A DNA stretch of 64,000 bases from an uncultured Brevibacillus sp. (GCA_946402065.1 CAMIVR010000012.1:1-64000); one strand, 5' to 3'; counted from the stretch's first letter, positions 1 to 8,857 are shown. Notes: a model not told the origin generated them from the sequence alone. Numbers and translations are program-made.

Positions 1-331
1 CTGCATAGCTGAAAACCTTGTGCTCAGCGCCGTGAAATTTTTTTAACTGACGTGGAAAGACAAAATGGAACCCGGCCACATACACGATCGCCCAGAACGG
101 GTTCAACCAGTCGAGCCATGGCGAAAACAGCAGCAGGTAGAGAAACGCAGCATGGAACACGTGATAGTACCACGGCAGCGTTAAAACAACCCGAACCCAG
201 ATTTTTCCGATGGTTTTAAGCGAAATTTTTTCGGCCCAGACGTGAATTACTCCGTCTCTGATTTCCGCGCATGACAGATACGTCCGGTCGTGATAGAATA
301 CGCCTCGATTAAACGAAACTCCCATTAGCAT
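1..331 (-). CDS. DUF1385 (YqhQ-like) membrane protein, 3' end cut by window edge
   Basis: I translated this partial gene directly from the minus strand; it runs off the left edge, so the C-terminal part is missing. The visible ~110 residues contain a hydrophobic stretch at about residues 50-85 and then the diagnostic HGAEHK motif followed by VFSYA, which is the hallmark of the DUF1385/YqhQ family of membrane proteins predicted to bind metal. The ATG at 329-331 was chosen because a GGGAGGAG ribosome-binding site lies 11-13 bases upstream; a second ATG two codons in is less well placed. The molecular function of the family is not established. The gene diverges from yfkAB. Confidence 0.72.
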   Translation of the reverse strand, partial: MLMGVSFNRGVFYHDRTYLSCAEIRDGVIHVWAEKISLKTIGKIWVRVVLTLPWYYHVFHAAFLYLLLFSPWLDWLNPFWAIVYVAGFHFVFPRQLKKFHGAEHKVFSYA

Positions 332-363
332 CGCTCTATATTCTCCTCCCAGCCAATTCCGGA

Positions 364-440
364 TATAATAGTGTGAATGCAGTTAGGGCTCGCGATGAAA
401 TGCGTTCCCGCTTTTGCCGGCAAAATATCAGCGGTTTTTT
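364..440 (+). promoter_or_regulatory. Candidate promoter and leader terminator upstream of yfkAB
   Basis: A perfect TATAAT sits at 364-369, although no good -35 box is visible. About 40 bases downstream lies a terminator-like structure: CCGC (408-411) can pair with GCGG (431-434) around the palindrome TTTTGCC/GGCAAAA (412-425), followed at once by six T residues (435-440). The upstream gene is transcribed away, so a plus-strand terminator here would act inside the yfkAB leader. Confidence 0.4.
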
Positions 441-479
441 GATTTTTGTCAGCAAATTGGCGGAAGTTATTTCATCGCG
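391..479 (+). repeat. Long-range 11-bp inverted repeat enclosing the yfkAB leader
   Basis: CGCGATGAAAT at 391-401 is an exact inverted match to ATTTCATCGCG at 469-479. The arms enclose the terminator-like hairpin at 408-440 and end 15 bases before the yfkAB Shine-Dalgarno site. In RNA this would form a closing stem over the whole leader. Confidence 0.5.
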
Positions 480-509
480 ATGCCTTAGTAATTGAGGAGG
501 TTTAGAATT

Positions 510-1625
510 TTGACACGCTTTGTTCCAGCTACACCGTTAACGCCGCTACACGATCCTTGGGAGCCGCTCTTTAACGCTGTCCCGCCAGCAAACAGGCTGA
601 CCAGCGTCGAGTTTACCGTGACGAACATGTGCAACCTGCGCTGCGAGCACTGTGCCGTCGGCGACACCCTGCAGCTTCGCGACAGCGAGGTACTGCCAAT
701 CGATACCATCCTGCGACGTCTCGATGAAGCGGACGACTTGCTTACCATAAGTATAACAGGCGGCGAGCCGATGTACAGCGAGCGCACCGTGGCACAGACG
801 ATTCTTCCGCTCTTGCGCTACGCCTGCGAGCGCGGCTTGCGTACACAGATCAACTCCAATGTGACCCTGCCGTTTTCCCGTTATGAGCTGATTTTACCGT
901 ACATAGACGTCATGCATATTTCCTGGAATTACACCTGTGTCGAAGACTTTCATAACATGGTATACGCAAAGCACAAGCAGAAGGTTTCATTAAAACAAGC
1001 CGAGGCACTGTACCAGACGATGATCGACAATACGCGGCGGCTTGGGGAAGCGGGCGTGTTCGTCTCGGCCGAGACGATGGTCAATACCCGCACCTGGGAT
1101 AAATTGGGCGAGATTCACCGGCTTATTGTGGAGATGGGCTGCCAGCGTCACGAGGTCCATCCGATGTACCCAAGCGACTTCGCCCGCGAGATGGAGGTAT
1201 TGTCACTTGCTCAGCTGCGTTCGGCGCTCCATTCGCTTCTGGATGCTCGCGATGAACGGCTGTGGATGCTGTTTGGCACTTTGCCCTTCTTCGCATGCAG
1301 CACTGAACAGGCCGACCGCGACCTGGTCGTCCGGCTGCGCCAAGCCAGGAACGTCACCGTGCGCAACGATCCCGACGGACGCAATCGGTTGAACGCAAAC
1401 GTATTTACCGGGGACGTCATCGTAACCGACTTCGGCGATGTCGAACCACTCGGCAACCTGCAAACGGATCGGCTGGAAACGCTGTTTGCCCGCTGGCAGC
1501 AGCACCCGCTCAACCAGCGTATCAATTGCTACTGTCCGGCTGCGTCGTGCGCCGGCCCGAATTTGCTTGTGGCCAATGCCTACTATCCCGATACCAATTT
1601 TAAGCAGCGTACGGCCCTCGTCTAA
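510..1625 (+). CDS. yfkAB: Radical SAM/CxCxxxxC protein YfkAB
   Basis: This is a radical S-adenosylmethionine enzyme of about 371 residues. The [4Fe-4S]-binding triad CxxxCxxC is seen as CNLRCEHC (Cys41, 45, 48), followed by the glycine-rich ITGGEP SAM-binding motif near residue 88. Near the C-terminus the sequence CYCPAASC gives the CxCxxxxC signature that names the YfkAB subfamily and probably binds a second cluster. The substrate is unknown. The start is taken as TTG 510 because AGGAGG lies at 495-500; an in-frame TTG at 492 would lie upstream of that site and is rejected. The gene is followed closely by a spore protein gene and may share its transcript. Confidence 0.85.
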   Translation: MTRFVPATPLTPLHDPWEPLFNAVPPANRLTSVEFTVTNMCNLRCEHCAVGDTLQLRDSEVLPIDTILRRLDEADDLLTISITGGEPMYSERTVAQTILPLLRYACERGLRTQINSNVTLPFSRYELILPYIDVMHISWNYTCVEDFHNMVYAKHKQKVSLKQAEALYQTMIDNTRRLGEAGVFVSAETMVNTRTWDKLGEIHRLIVEMGCQRHEVHPMYPSDFAREMEVLSLAQLRSALHSLLDARDERLWMLFGTLPFFACSTEQADRDLVVRLRQARNVTVRNDPDGRNRLNANVFTGDVIVTDFGDVEPLGNLQTDRLETLFARWQQHPLNQRINCYCPAASCAGPNLLVANAYYPDTNFKQRTALV

Positions 1626-1655
1626 TGGCAATCCTATAGGCCAGAGGTGATCTGG

Positions 1656-1919
1656 ATGAGCAGGCGACACAGACCATTGGTCAGCGAGTCCCGCCATGGC
1701 CTTGATCAAGTAAAGGCCCGCTTGCAGCACGTATCCGATCCCGAACAGGCAAAGTTTAGCGCCGCTGCCTCGCTCGGGATTCCCCTGCAACGCGGCTACA
1801 ACGGGCAATTGACAGCGCATGATGCCGGACGGATCGGTGGCAGCCTGGGTGGCCAAATGGTCAAAGAGCTCACGGCCCTCGCCATGGAACAACTGGCGTC
1901 CAAGCAAAAAAAGGAATAG
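1656..1919 (+). CDS. Alpha/beta-type small acid-soluble spore protein
   Basis: This small protein of 87 residues carries the core of an alpha/beta-type SASP in its second half. A GI-containing segment around SLGIPLQRGYNGQL is followed by AHDAGRIGGSLGGQMVKEL, matching the family's T/A-x-G-x-x-G-G-x-x-x-K pattern. Such proteins coat DNA in the forespore and protect it from UV and heat. The N-terminal 35 residues are more divergent and more basic than in typical members. ATG 1656 was chosen because AGAGGTGA precedes it; GTG 1647 overlaps that site. It lies 30 bases after yfkAB and would be expected to be transcribed by forespore sigma-G. Confidence 0.82.
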   Translation: MSRRHRPLVSESRHGLDQVKARLQHVSDPEQAKFSAAASLGIPLQRGYNGQLTAHDAGRIGGSLGGQMVKELTALAMEQLASKQKKE

Positions 1920-1952
1920 CCCCCACGTAACAGTGGCTGGCCATTCCTTTTT
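1906..1952. terminator. Bidirectional intrinsic terminator
   Basis: AAAAAGGAAT and ATTCCTTTTT form the base of a hairpin whose upper part pairs CCAC with GTGG. An A-run precedes and a T-run follows, so it can serve both the SASP gene (plus) and the small gene at 1964-2152 (minus). Confidence 0.75.
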
Positions 1953-1963
1953 CACGCTCGGAC

Positions 1964-2152
1964 TTAAAATCCATGATCGATTTCTTTGCGCGGCTCTTTT
2001 TGTGGAAACAGCATCTCTTTGCTGATTTCATTTACTCTGGTAAAGGAGTCGAACATCTGGTCGATTCCTTCGACCAATTCTCTCATTTGTCCAACCTTAC
2101 CGCGCACTCCTTCAAAGTGATAGCGGACACCTTTCCCATTTACCCGTAGCAT
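1964..2152 (-). CDS. Hypothetical 62-residue protein
   Basis: I do not recognise this small protein. It is charged, has no membrane segment or signal peptide, and contains an amphipathic central stretch (residues about 18-50) rich in Glu, Met and Phe. A near-ideal ribosome-binding site, AGGAGGTGA, precedes the ATG at 2150-2152, which is the main reason for believing the gene is real. It converges on the SASP gene and shares its terminator. A sporulation role can only be guessed from that neighbour. Confidence 0.55.
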   Translation of the reverse strand: MLRVNGKGVRYHFEGVRGKVGQMRELVEGIDQMFDSFTRVNEISKEMLFPQKEPRKEIDHGF

Positions 2153-2241
2153 GAACTCACCTCCTGCCCCTCTTCCTACACCTTATGCCGATCCAGGCGG
2201 GGAGGCGATGTATCCGATAAAAAGGTAAAGCCCAAAATTAT

Positions 2242-3048
2242 CTATGATTGCAAATCATACAAGGCAGTACGCCGATCGGAAAAGACCGGAATGATGCCCC
2301 GCACTTCATCGACAAGACGTAAATCGATCGTAGCTTTCACGAGTTCTTCCTTTTGCAGCCCCTCGGCAATGATTTGCCCCCACGGATTAACTACCATCGA
2401 ATGCCCGCAAAAGGTGCTCTTTCTGTCGTCGCCGACGCGATTGCAGGCAACGACGTACATCTGATTTTCAATCGCGCGGGCAATGAGCAGCTGGCGCCAG
2501 TGGTCCAGACGGGGATGCGGCCACTCTGCGCTGACAAACAATACCTTGGTTCCCTTAAGCGCATATGTACGAATCCATTCCGGAAAGCGAATATCGTAGC
2601 AAATGACGGCCCCCACAGGCTGGCCGTCAATCTCATACAGCCCTGCGGCATCTCCGGGCGTCACATACTTTTCTTCTTCCATCAAGCGGAACAAGTGTAC
2701 TTTTGCGTACCGCTTGATCAGCTCACCGCTGCGGTCAAACACGAAGGTTGTGTTGTACACGCGGTCACCTATGCGTTCTGCGACAGAGCCGCCGATCACG
2801 TAGGCATTCAACTGACGGGCAGCCTCGCTGAGTACATGTTTTGCCTGCTTACCGTCCACGTCAGCGATTTCATCAAGACGTACAAGATCATAGCCGGTAT
2901 CCCAAAGTTCTGGTAATAAGAGTACGTCGGTCTTCTCTTCAGCCCCTGCCAGCCGTTCCACTACACGTCGTACGTTTGCGCGATTTCGCTCCGGATCGCC
3001 GAGTACAACGTCGCACTGCAGTAACGTTACATTCCAGCTTTGTGACAC
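2242..3048 (-). CDS. Carbon-nitrogen hydrolase (nitrilase superfamily, omega-amidase-like)
   Basis: This 268-residue protein is a cytoplasmic nitrilase-superfamily amidohydrolase. The catalytic triad is visible: Glu47 in LLLPELWDTG, Lys in the KVHLF motif near residue 118, and Cys in ICYDIRFPEW near residue 153. The length fits the single-domain branch that includes omega-amidase and the methionine-salvage-linked MtnU, which deaminate 2-oxoglutaramate-type amides. Because no methionine-salvage genes are nearby, the substrate is left open. The GTG start at 3046-3048 is preceded by AGGAGGAG. It stands alone between convergent or spaced neighbours. Confidence 0.85.
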   Translation of the reverse strand: MSQSWNVTLLQCDVVLGDPERNRANVRRVVERLAGAEEKTDVLLLPELWDTGYDLVRLDEIADVDGKQAKHVLSEAARQLNAYVIGGSVAERIGDRVYNTTFVFDRSGELIKRYAKVHLFRLMEEEKYVTPGDAAGLYEIDGQPVGAVICYDIRFPEWIRTYALKGTKVLFVSAEWPHPRLDHWRQLLIARAIENQMYVVACNRVGDDRKSTFCGHSMVVNPWGQIIAEGLQKEELVKATIDLRLVDEVRGIIPVFSDRRTALYDLQS

Positions 3049-3178
3049 ACCAATCTCCTCCTAAAACAAAACGTTCCGAGATACTTTCTCTCTATCGTAG
3101 CTCGCCCGCTAAAGAACTTCAAGCAAAAAACAGTTATTTTCTGAAAATAGGGAATTCAATCTCCCTCAATAAAAGTTC

Positions 3179-3209
3179 AGAAAAAAAACGCGGGCAGCTT
3201 CCCCGCGTT
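3179..3209 (-). terminator. Intrinsic terminator of the LysM gene
   Basis: On the minus strand AACGCGGG pairs with CCCGCGTT around a 7-base loop, followed by a run of more than eight T residues, just downstream of the LysM stop codon. Confidence 0.85.
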
Positions 3210-3217
3210 CACTTGGC

Positions 3218-3529
3218 CTATCGTCTGCGCTCAAGATTGGTCACGCGACTCCGCAAATCCCGTACTTGCGTTTCCAGTCTGTCTACCCGGAACTCCAGAT
3301 CGCTGACTCTGCTGTTCAAATCTCCCTGCGGCCTGGATGGCATACCCGGCCCTGGTCTGCCCGGCATCCCCGGCCTGCCCGGCATTGTCGTCGGAATATA
3401 TAGCGTCTGGCCGATGTAAATGACAAAGGGAGGGCTGATCTGGTTCGCACGAATCAAATCTTGCAGAGGCACCCCGAACCTCTGCGCGATAGTTGCCAAG
3501 GTATCTCCGCGTTGAACGGTGTAGTTCAT
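3218..3529 (-). CDS. LysM-domain protein with Pro/Gly linker and coiled-coil tail
   Basis: The 103-residue protein begins directly with one LysM domain (residues 1-47; YTVQRGDTLATIAQRFGV through GQTLYIP), a fold that binds peptidoglycan or chitin-like glycans. It is followed by a collagen-like linker of GMPGRPG repeats (48-68) and a heptad-patterned helix (70-103) rich in Leu, Val and Arg. There is no signal peptide. That architecture is seen in spore coat or cortex-associated LysM proteins of spore-formers, which localise from the mother cell cytoplasm, so a spore role is plausible but inferred. The ATG is preceded by AAAGGAG. Confidence 0.8.
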   Translation of the reverse strand: MNYTVQRGDTLATIAQRFGVPLQDLIRANQISPPFVIYIGQTLYIPTTMPGRPGMPGRPGPGMPSRPQGDLNSRVSDLEFRVDRLETQVRDLRSRVTNLERRR

Positions 3530-3734
3530 GTTACCACTCCTTTTTCTTGGTGTACGCTATTAACCTATGCCCGCCCTTGTCTGGATGGAATAAGCATCTA
3601 CCCATATTTCCTGACAATGGATGGATGCCTATTCACGCTTTTCGTACGCTGGCTCATCTGCAGGCAGAGTGAGTTTCCACGAATCTGGCAAATCGAACGC
3701 GCAAAAACGGTTTTATTATTTGGATGATTCACCC

Positions 3735-3740
3735 TATAAT
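3735..3740 (+). promoter_or_regulatory. Candidate -10 box of the M24 gene promoter
   Basis: A perfect TATAAT lies 29 bases upstream of the M24 start, with only a weak TTTATT at -35 (3712-3717). The 240-base gap before it shows nothing else recognisable. Confidence 0.35.
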
Positions 3741-3769
3741 GAAGAGAAAACAGTAAAAAGGAGCGTTAC

Positions 3770-4915
3770 ATGATTACGAGCAGCGAATATCAGCAAAGAA
3801 TTCAGCGCTTGCAGCAGGAAATCGCAAGCAATGAACTTGATCTTTACGTTGTTTGGGACAAAAATAGCATATTTTATTTGACTGGTGCAGTCTATGACAA
3901 TCTGGAACGGCCATTCTTCATTCTCGTATTCGCACACAAAGAACCCGTCCTGATTGTTCCGCAACTGGAGCTGGAGCACATGAAAAAGGTCCCCAACATT
4001 ACGGATATCCGGTCCTACTTTGAATATCCGGCTTCAGCAGGCAATGGCTGGCAGGATCTCCTCGGGCAACTGCTTGCTTCACATCAGCGGGTCGGTGTAG
4101 AACCATCCCTGCCGATCACGCTCTATCAGGAATTACAGGCGATGGGAGCGACTTTATACGTTGAGCCGTTCATTGAAGACATGCGTCTGGTGAAATCTCC
4201 TGGCGAAGTGAAGATGATCCGCCGCGCTGCCCACTATGCCGATCTCGCAGTTCAAAAGCTGCTGGAAGTCTCGTATTACGGCTCATCGGTGGCAGAAGGT
4301 TTTGCACAGACGCAAGCAGTCAATCGGCAAATCATTCAAGATCTCGGCTTGTCCTGGGACCCGTTGACTACCTCTGTTTTGATGGCCACATGGTCAGCAC
4401 CGCGCAGCGCTCAGCCTCATGCGGTCCCGCTTTTGAACGATGTACTAAAAGAAGGTCCGCATGTAGCACTAACATTGACCCGCGTTTCCGGGTATTCGGC
4501 TGAATGTGAACGCACCTACTTTACCACTCAGCCAACCGAGCGCGAAAAGGCTTTGTTCCAAACCATGACAGAGGCGCGCCAGCTCGCCTTCAGCATGATT
4601 CGCCCAGGAATCTCATGTGCCGAAATGGACAATATCGTCAATCAGTTTTTGACAAAGGAAGGCTTTCCATCAAAAGAACAGCGATTGCATCGTTTGGGAC
4701 ACGGGTTTGGTCTCAGTGCACATGAGGGCCCATGGATTGCCGAGGGCAGTCGGCATGTGCTTGCCGAAAACATGGTCATCAGCATCGAACCGGGGATTTA
4801 TTTTTCCGAGTCGGGAGGCTTCCGCCACTCCGATACGGTGCTGGTGACTGCCGACGGATACGAGGTGCTGACTCGTACGTCCTGCGATTTGGAGCAGCTG
4901 ATCCTGCAACGCTAG
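3770..4915 (+). CDS. M24-fold (creatinase/aminopeptidase P-like) protein with altered metal site
   Basis: The 381-residue protein has the creatinase N-terminal domain (1-130) and the pita-bread catalytic domain (about 140-381) of family M24, home of Xaa-Pro peptidases. The catalytic HxxGHGxG-type motif (RLGHGFGLSAHEGP) and the ISIEPGIYF glutamate are present. However, the usual metal ligands are changed: the DxG aspartate is replaced in LTLTRVSGY, the second aspartate is Glu in SAECERTYF, and the last glutamate is Ser in FRHSDTV. Metal-independent relatives such as creatinase and ectoine hydrolase show similar losses, so it may hydrolyse a non-peptide C-N bond. ATG 3770 follows AAAAAGGAG. Confidence 0.8.
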   Translation: MITSSEYQQRIQRLQQEIASNELDLYVVWDKNSIFYLTGAVYDNLERPFFILVFAHKEPVLIVPQLELEHMKKVPNITDIRSYFEYPASAGNGWQDLLGQLLASHQRVGVEPSLPITLYQELQAMGATLYVEPFIEDMRLVKSPGEVKMIRRAAHYADLAVQKLLEVSYYGSSVAEGFAQTQAVNRQIIQDLGLSWDPLTTSVLMATWSAPRSAQPHAVPLLNDVLKEGPHVALTLTRVSGYSAECERTYFTTQPTEREKALFQTMTEARQLAFSMIRPGISCAEMDNIVNQFLTKEGFPSKEQRLHRLGHGFGLSAHEGPWIAEGSRHVLAENMVISIEPGIYFSESGGFRHSDTVLVTADGYEVLTRTSCDLEQLILQR

Positions 4916-4989
4916 ACTGATGTTATGTACTTGAGGATGTTGCAAAATCCTGACCTACTTGAACTCCTTTTCCTCCGCACCCCAATAAG

Positions 4990-5042
4990 AAAAACCACTC
5001 GTACAGCAGATTATGCATTCCTCTGCTACACGAGTGGTTTTT
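4990..5042. terminator. Bidirectional terminator between M24 and fumarase genes
   Basis: AAAAACCACTCGT pairs with ACGAGTGGTTTTT, extended by CAGCAGA/TCTGCT toward an 11-base loop. A-run and T-run flank it, so it serves both convergent genes. Confidence 0.88.
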
Positions 5043-5056
5043 GCATTGTTTCGCGT

Positions 5057-6585
5057 CTATTTAAAGACTGGCGCCGCAAATTCTGCCAGCTTCTCCATCG
5101 AGCTCTTCTCGATGTCAGCGTGCAGACTGTTGCCGTGTGCGTCCATCGTGACGATCGCGGCAAAGCCTTTTACGCGCAAGTGCCACATCGCTTCCGGCAC
5201 ACCGAATTCGAGGAAGTCGACGCCCTCGACTTTTTCCAGGCAATCGGCGTAGTATTGCGCCGCGCCGCCGATGGCATTCAGATAGACAGCACCGTGCTCG
5301 CCCAACGCCTTGAGGGTTTTCGCCCCCATGCCGCCTTTTCCGATGACGGCGCGGATGCCGAACTTCTTGATAATATCCCCCTGGTACGGCTCCTCGCGAA
5401 TGCTGGTCGTCGGTCCAGCCGCTTTGACGTGCCATTCGCCGCTTCGTCTTTGAGCATGACCGGTCCGCAATGGTAGATAATTCCGCCGTTCAGGTCAACC
5501 GGACAGTCGTTGTCCATCAAATACTTGTGCAGCGCATCGCGGCCCGTGTGCATTTCGCCGTTGATAATGACGACATCGCCCACTTTCAGGCTGCGGATCT
5601 GCTCTTCGCTGATCGGCGCCTGCAGCACGATTTCGCGGCGCCCTTCTGACGCTTCCGCTGGTTGTGGCGTTTCTTCCATCGCTACGACCTCGTCTTTGTA
5701 CAGGTACTCGATAATCTCGCCCGTCGTGGCGTCAATACTCACGCCTTGGCGACGGAAAGCCCAGCAGTTGTAGGCGACCGAGACGAAAAAACTCGCTGGC
5801 AGGCGATTTTCCACGCCGATTTTACAGCCGAGCAGGCTGACATTGCCGCCGAAGCCCATCGTACCGATGCCGAGCTGGTTCGCATGCTCCATCACGTAAT
5901 CTTCCAGCTTGGCCAGGTCCGGATGCGGATTCACATCGTCCACGCGGCGGAACAATTGATGCTTCGCCAATGCGTACCCGGACGTCCGGTCTCCGCCAAT
6001 CCCTACGCCGATGAAGCCGGCACTGCAGCCTTGCCCCTGCGCTTGATAGACGGCATGCATGATGCACTTGCGAATGCCATCTAGGTCGCGCCCCGCCTTG
6101 CCCAATCCCTCGAGCTCGGTCGGCAGGGAATACTGGATGTTCTTGTTTTCACAGCCGCCTCCTTTGAGGATCAGCTTGACTTCGATCTCGTCTTTTTCCC
6201 ATTGTTCAAAGTGGATCACGGGCATGCCTGGCCCGAGATTGTTCCCGGAGTTTTTGCCCGTGAGCGAATCGACGGAGTTTTCCCGCAGTTTGCCCAATTT
6301 CGTCGCTTCGGCAACCGCTTCGCAGATTGCTTTCTTCATCACGATTTGATTGGCACCGACAGGCGTTTTCACTTCGAACGTCGGCATTCCGGTATCCTGA
6401 CAGATCGGGGAGACGTTTTCCTCGGCCATCGTAATGTTTTGCGCGATGGTTGAGAGTGAAATCGCTGAACGCGTTCCAGCGTCTTCCTTTTGCTTGGCCG
6501 CATTGATCGCACGTCGTACGTCAGGTGGCAAGTACGTGGAGGTCTCCGTAATTAATGCAAGCATGCTCTCTTTAAACTTGTCCAT
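5057..6585 (-). pseudogene. Class I (iron-sulfur) fumarate hydratase, frameshifted in the beta domain
   Basis: The gene encodes a class I [4Fe-4S] fumarase, which interconverts fumarate and malate in the TCA cycle. The N-terminal alpha domain shows SPICQDTGMPTF, GGGCENKN and LLGCKIGVENR, where cysteines ligate the cluster. The beta domain shows VKVGDVV-like and AAGPTTSIREE motifs. Reading from ATG 6585 stays open for about 380 codons to KDEAANG near 5440, then goes out of frame; the rest (GEWHVKAAGPTTS to the stop at 5057) continues in another frame. Restoring one base in the GG near 5437-5445 would give a normal protein of about 509 residues. Either a recent mutation or a sequencing error explains this; the rest of the reading frame is undamaged, which favours error or very recent loss. 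Confidence 0.8.
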
Positions 6586-6754
6586 CTATGTCGCCTCTTT
6601 CACATCAATTAATCGTGAACCTTTAAACAAACGCTCTCATTATACCACATTTGCATGAGCTTGAAGTGAAGTTTTCTTGGCCGTGGACGAAACAAATGCG
6701 CCGCACGTTTCGTCATACGAGCAAAGCAAAAATTGGTAAAAAGGGGGCAACGCT

Positions 6755-8770
6755 GTGAAGCAGCTTCGCTATGTTTTTGTTCTCCTTGGATTTTTGGTGA
6801 TCACCACCACGGTTTCTTTTTGCTATACACTCGCCCTGCAGGCAGACGGAAGCACCATCACCCCACCGCAGACAAAAGCGCCTGCACACCCTGATCGGTC
6901 AAACTCTGCATCAGCCGCAGCTGATGACTTGCCTGTCATCGGTTCCTACACAAACTTGAAAAGCTTGCTCGCCGAGGTGATCAAACGCCAGTCCGAGCTT
7001 TACGACCGCGAAGGCTTCGGTTTTGCCGTACCCGAATCAACGGCAGCAGGAGCTCCCGCATCCGCTCCATACAGAGGTGTCAACGGTTCAGCGGACTTCT
7101 CCGCGACGAACGTACAGGTGGCAGGCGTCGATGAAGCGGATATGATCAAGACGGACGGTACGTACATCTACCAGGTCAGGAACGGTGAAGTGACCATCAG
7201 CAAAGCCTACCCGGCCAAAGAAATGGCGATCGTCAAACAGCTTGGCTACGATTCAAGAAATTTCAACCCGATCGAGCTGTATGTGGATAGCCAGCATCTC
7301 GTCGTCATCGGTGAAACCAATGGGAAGCCTTACCTGAAGAAGCCTGCCAGCCTTGCACACTACACTAACACGGGAACGGTCAAGGCAGTCGTCTACGACA
7401 TCACGGACAAGGCAAACATCAAGCAGGTGCGCGAGCTTGAACTGGAAGGCAGCTACGTCACCTCGCGAAAAATCGGCTCGTCACTGTATTTCGTCAGCAA
7501 TCTGAGGGTCAATGTCTATTCTATGAACGACAAATCTGAAGTTGAACCACCGTTGCCTGTCTATCGCGATACGCTCGGCGACGACAAGTTCCAACCGATC
7601 CCGCTCGACCAAATCAGGTATTTTCCGCGTGCTGTCGTGCCGAGCTACCTGCTCGTCGGCGGAATCGACCTGTCCCAGCCGAAGCAAAAGCTCGATGTCG
7701 CCTCCTTCCTGGCTGCCGGAGACAATGTCTATGCATCGGATAAACACCTGTACGTCACCGTCACTCTGACTGAGGAAGCGAAAACCGACAAGGATCGCTT
7801 GGCCCGTCGCATACTGCCATCCACCCCCATCGACCGCAGCAGCGCCATCCACAAGTTTGCCCTCAAGGCGGGGCGCGTCAGCTACGTGGCTAAAGGCGAG
7901 GTGCCGGGGACGATTTTGAATCAGTTCTCGCTCGATGAGCACGACGGCTTCTTGCGAATTGCTACCACTACGGGAGAAATCTGGCGCGATGACGAGAGGA
8001 CGTCGAAAAACAATCTGTACGTGCTCGACGACAAGCTGGCGATCAAAGGCAAGCTGGAAGGGATTGCCCCGGGAGAAAAAATCTATTCTGCCCGGTTTAT
8101 CGGGGACCGCGCCTACATGGTCACATTCAAAACGGTCGATCCGCTGTTTGTGATCGATTTGAAAAAACCGGAGTCCCCCACGATTCTGGGCGCGCTCAAA
8201 ATCCCCGGCTACAGCGATTATCTGCACCCGTACGACGAGAATCACATCATCGGGTTCGGCAAGGATACAGAGGAGTCCGCTTATTCCGGGGACAAAAATA
8301 TGGCCTTTTACCAAGGGATGAAAATCGCCATGTTTGACGTCTCCGATGTGGCCCATCCAAAAGAGCAATTCAAGGAAATCATCGGCGATCGCGGCACCGA
8401 TTCGGAACTGCTGGACAATCACAAGGCACTGCTCTTCTCCAAAGAGAAGCATCTGCTCGCCTTCCCCGTCACGGTTATGGAAATCAAGCGAAACCAGCAG
8501 ACAGCCGACGCCCAAACCTATGGCGAGTTCGCCTTTCAGGGGGCCTACATTTACGACGTCAGTCTGGAAAAAGGCTTTACCCTGCGCAAAAAAATCACAC
8601 ATCTGAGCGAAGAGCAGCAGTTGAAAGCGGGAAGCCGCTGGTTTGCGAGCAGCGACAATATCAATCGCATCCTCTACATCAATGACGTGCTCTACACATT
8701 ATCGCCCAACATGATCAAAGCCTTCAGCCTCGACCGGCTCGAGGAACTCAAGCAGCTGCCGCTCGATTGA
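6755..8770 (+). CDS. Secreted beta-propeller domain protein
   Basis: This 671-residue protein starts with a signal peptide or signal anchor (residues 5-28, hydrophobic, preceded by KQLR). A low-complexity Pro/Ala/Ser linker follows, and then a region matching the bacterial Beta_propel family, recognisable by TNVQVAGVDEADMIKTDGTYIYQV near residue 125. Repeated blades such as LYVLDDKLAIKG, MVTFKTVDPLFVIDLKKPESP and IAMFDVSDVAHPKE follow to the C-terminus. It should sit outside the membrane; its ligand is unknown. The GTG at 6755 is supported by AAGGGGG eight bases upstream. It diverges from the fumarase gene. Confidence 0.82.
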   Translation: MKQLRYVFVLLGFLVITTTVSFCYTLALQADGSTITPPQTKAPAHPDRSNSASAAADDLPVIGSYTNLKSLLAEVIKRQSELYDREGFGFAVPESTAAGAPASAPYRGVNGSADFSATNVQVAGVDEADMIKTDGTYIYQVRNGEVTISKAYPAKEMAIVKQLGYDSRNFNPIELYVDSQHLVVIGETNGKPYLKKPASLAHYTNTGTVKAVVYDITDKANIKQVRELELEGSYVTSRKIGSSLYFVSNLRVNVYSMNDKSEVEPPLPVYRDTLGDDKFQPIPLDQIRYFPRAVVPSYLLVGGIDLSQPKQKLDVASFLAAGDNVYASDKHLYVTVTLTEEAKTDKDRLARRILPSTPIDRSSAIHKFALKAGRVSYVAKGEVPGTILNQFSLDEHDGFLRIATTTGEIWRDDERTSKNNLYVLDDKLAIKGKLEGIAPGEKIYSARFIGDRAYMVTFKTVDPLFVIDLKKPESPTILGALKIPGYSDYLHPYDENHIIGFGKDTEESAYSGDKNMAFYQGMKIAMFDVSDVAHPKEQFKEIIGDRGTDSELLDNHKALLFSKEKHLLAFPVTVMEIKRNQQTADAQTYGEFAFQGAYIYDVSLEKGFTLRKKITHLSEEQQLKAGSRWFASSDNINRILYINDVLYTLSPNMIKAFSLDRLEELKQLPLD

Positions 8771-8791
8771 TGGCCAGAACTGTCAAACTTG

Positions 8792-8818
8792 TTGACATTG
8801 TCTGAACTGTGCTAAGAT
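8792..8818 (+). promoter_or_regulatory. Candidate sigma-A promoter of the TPR gene
   Basis: A perfect TTGACA (8792-8797) is followed by TAAGAT (8813-8818) at 15-base spacing, shorter than ideal, or by GATAAG slightly later. It lies 40 bases upstream of the next start. Confidence 0.4.
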
Positions 8819-8857
8819 AAGAGTACTTTTACTGTAACCGAAAGGATGTTAACCGCT

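Noticed and set aside
1203-1955. 250-codon minus-strand frame over yfkAB and the SASP gene
   Set aside because: It is antisense to two genes with clear family motifs and ribosome-binding sites.
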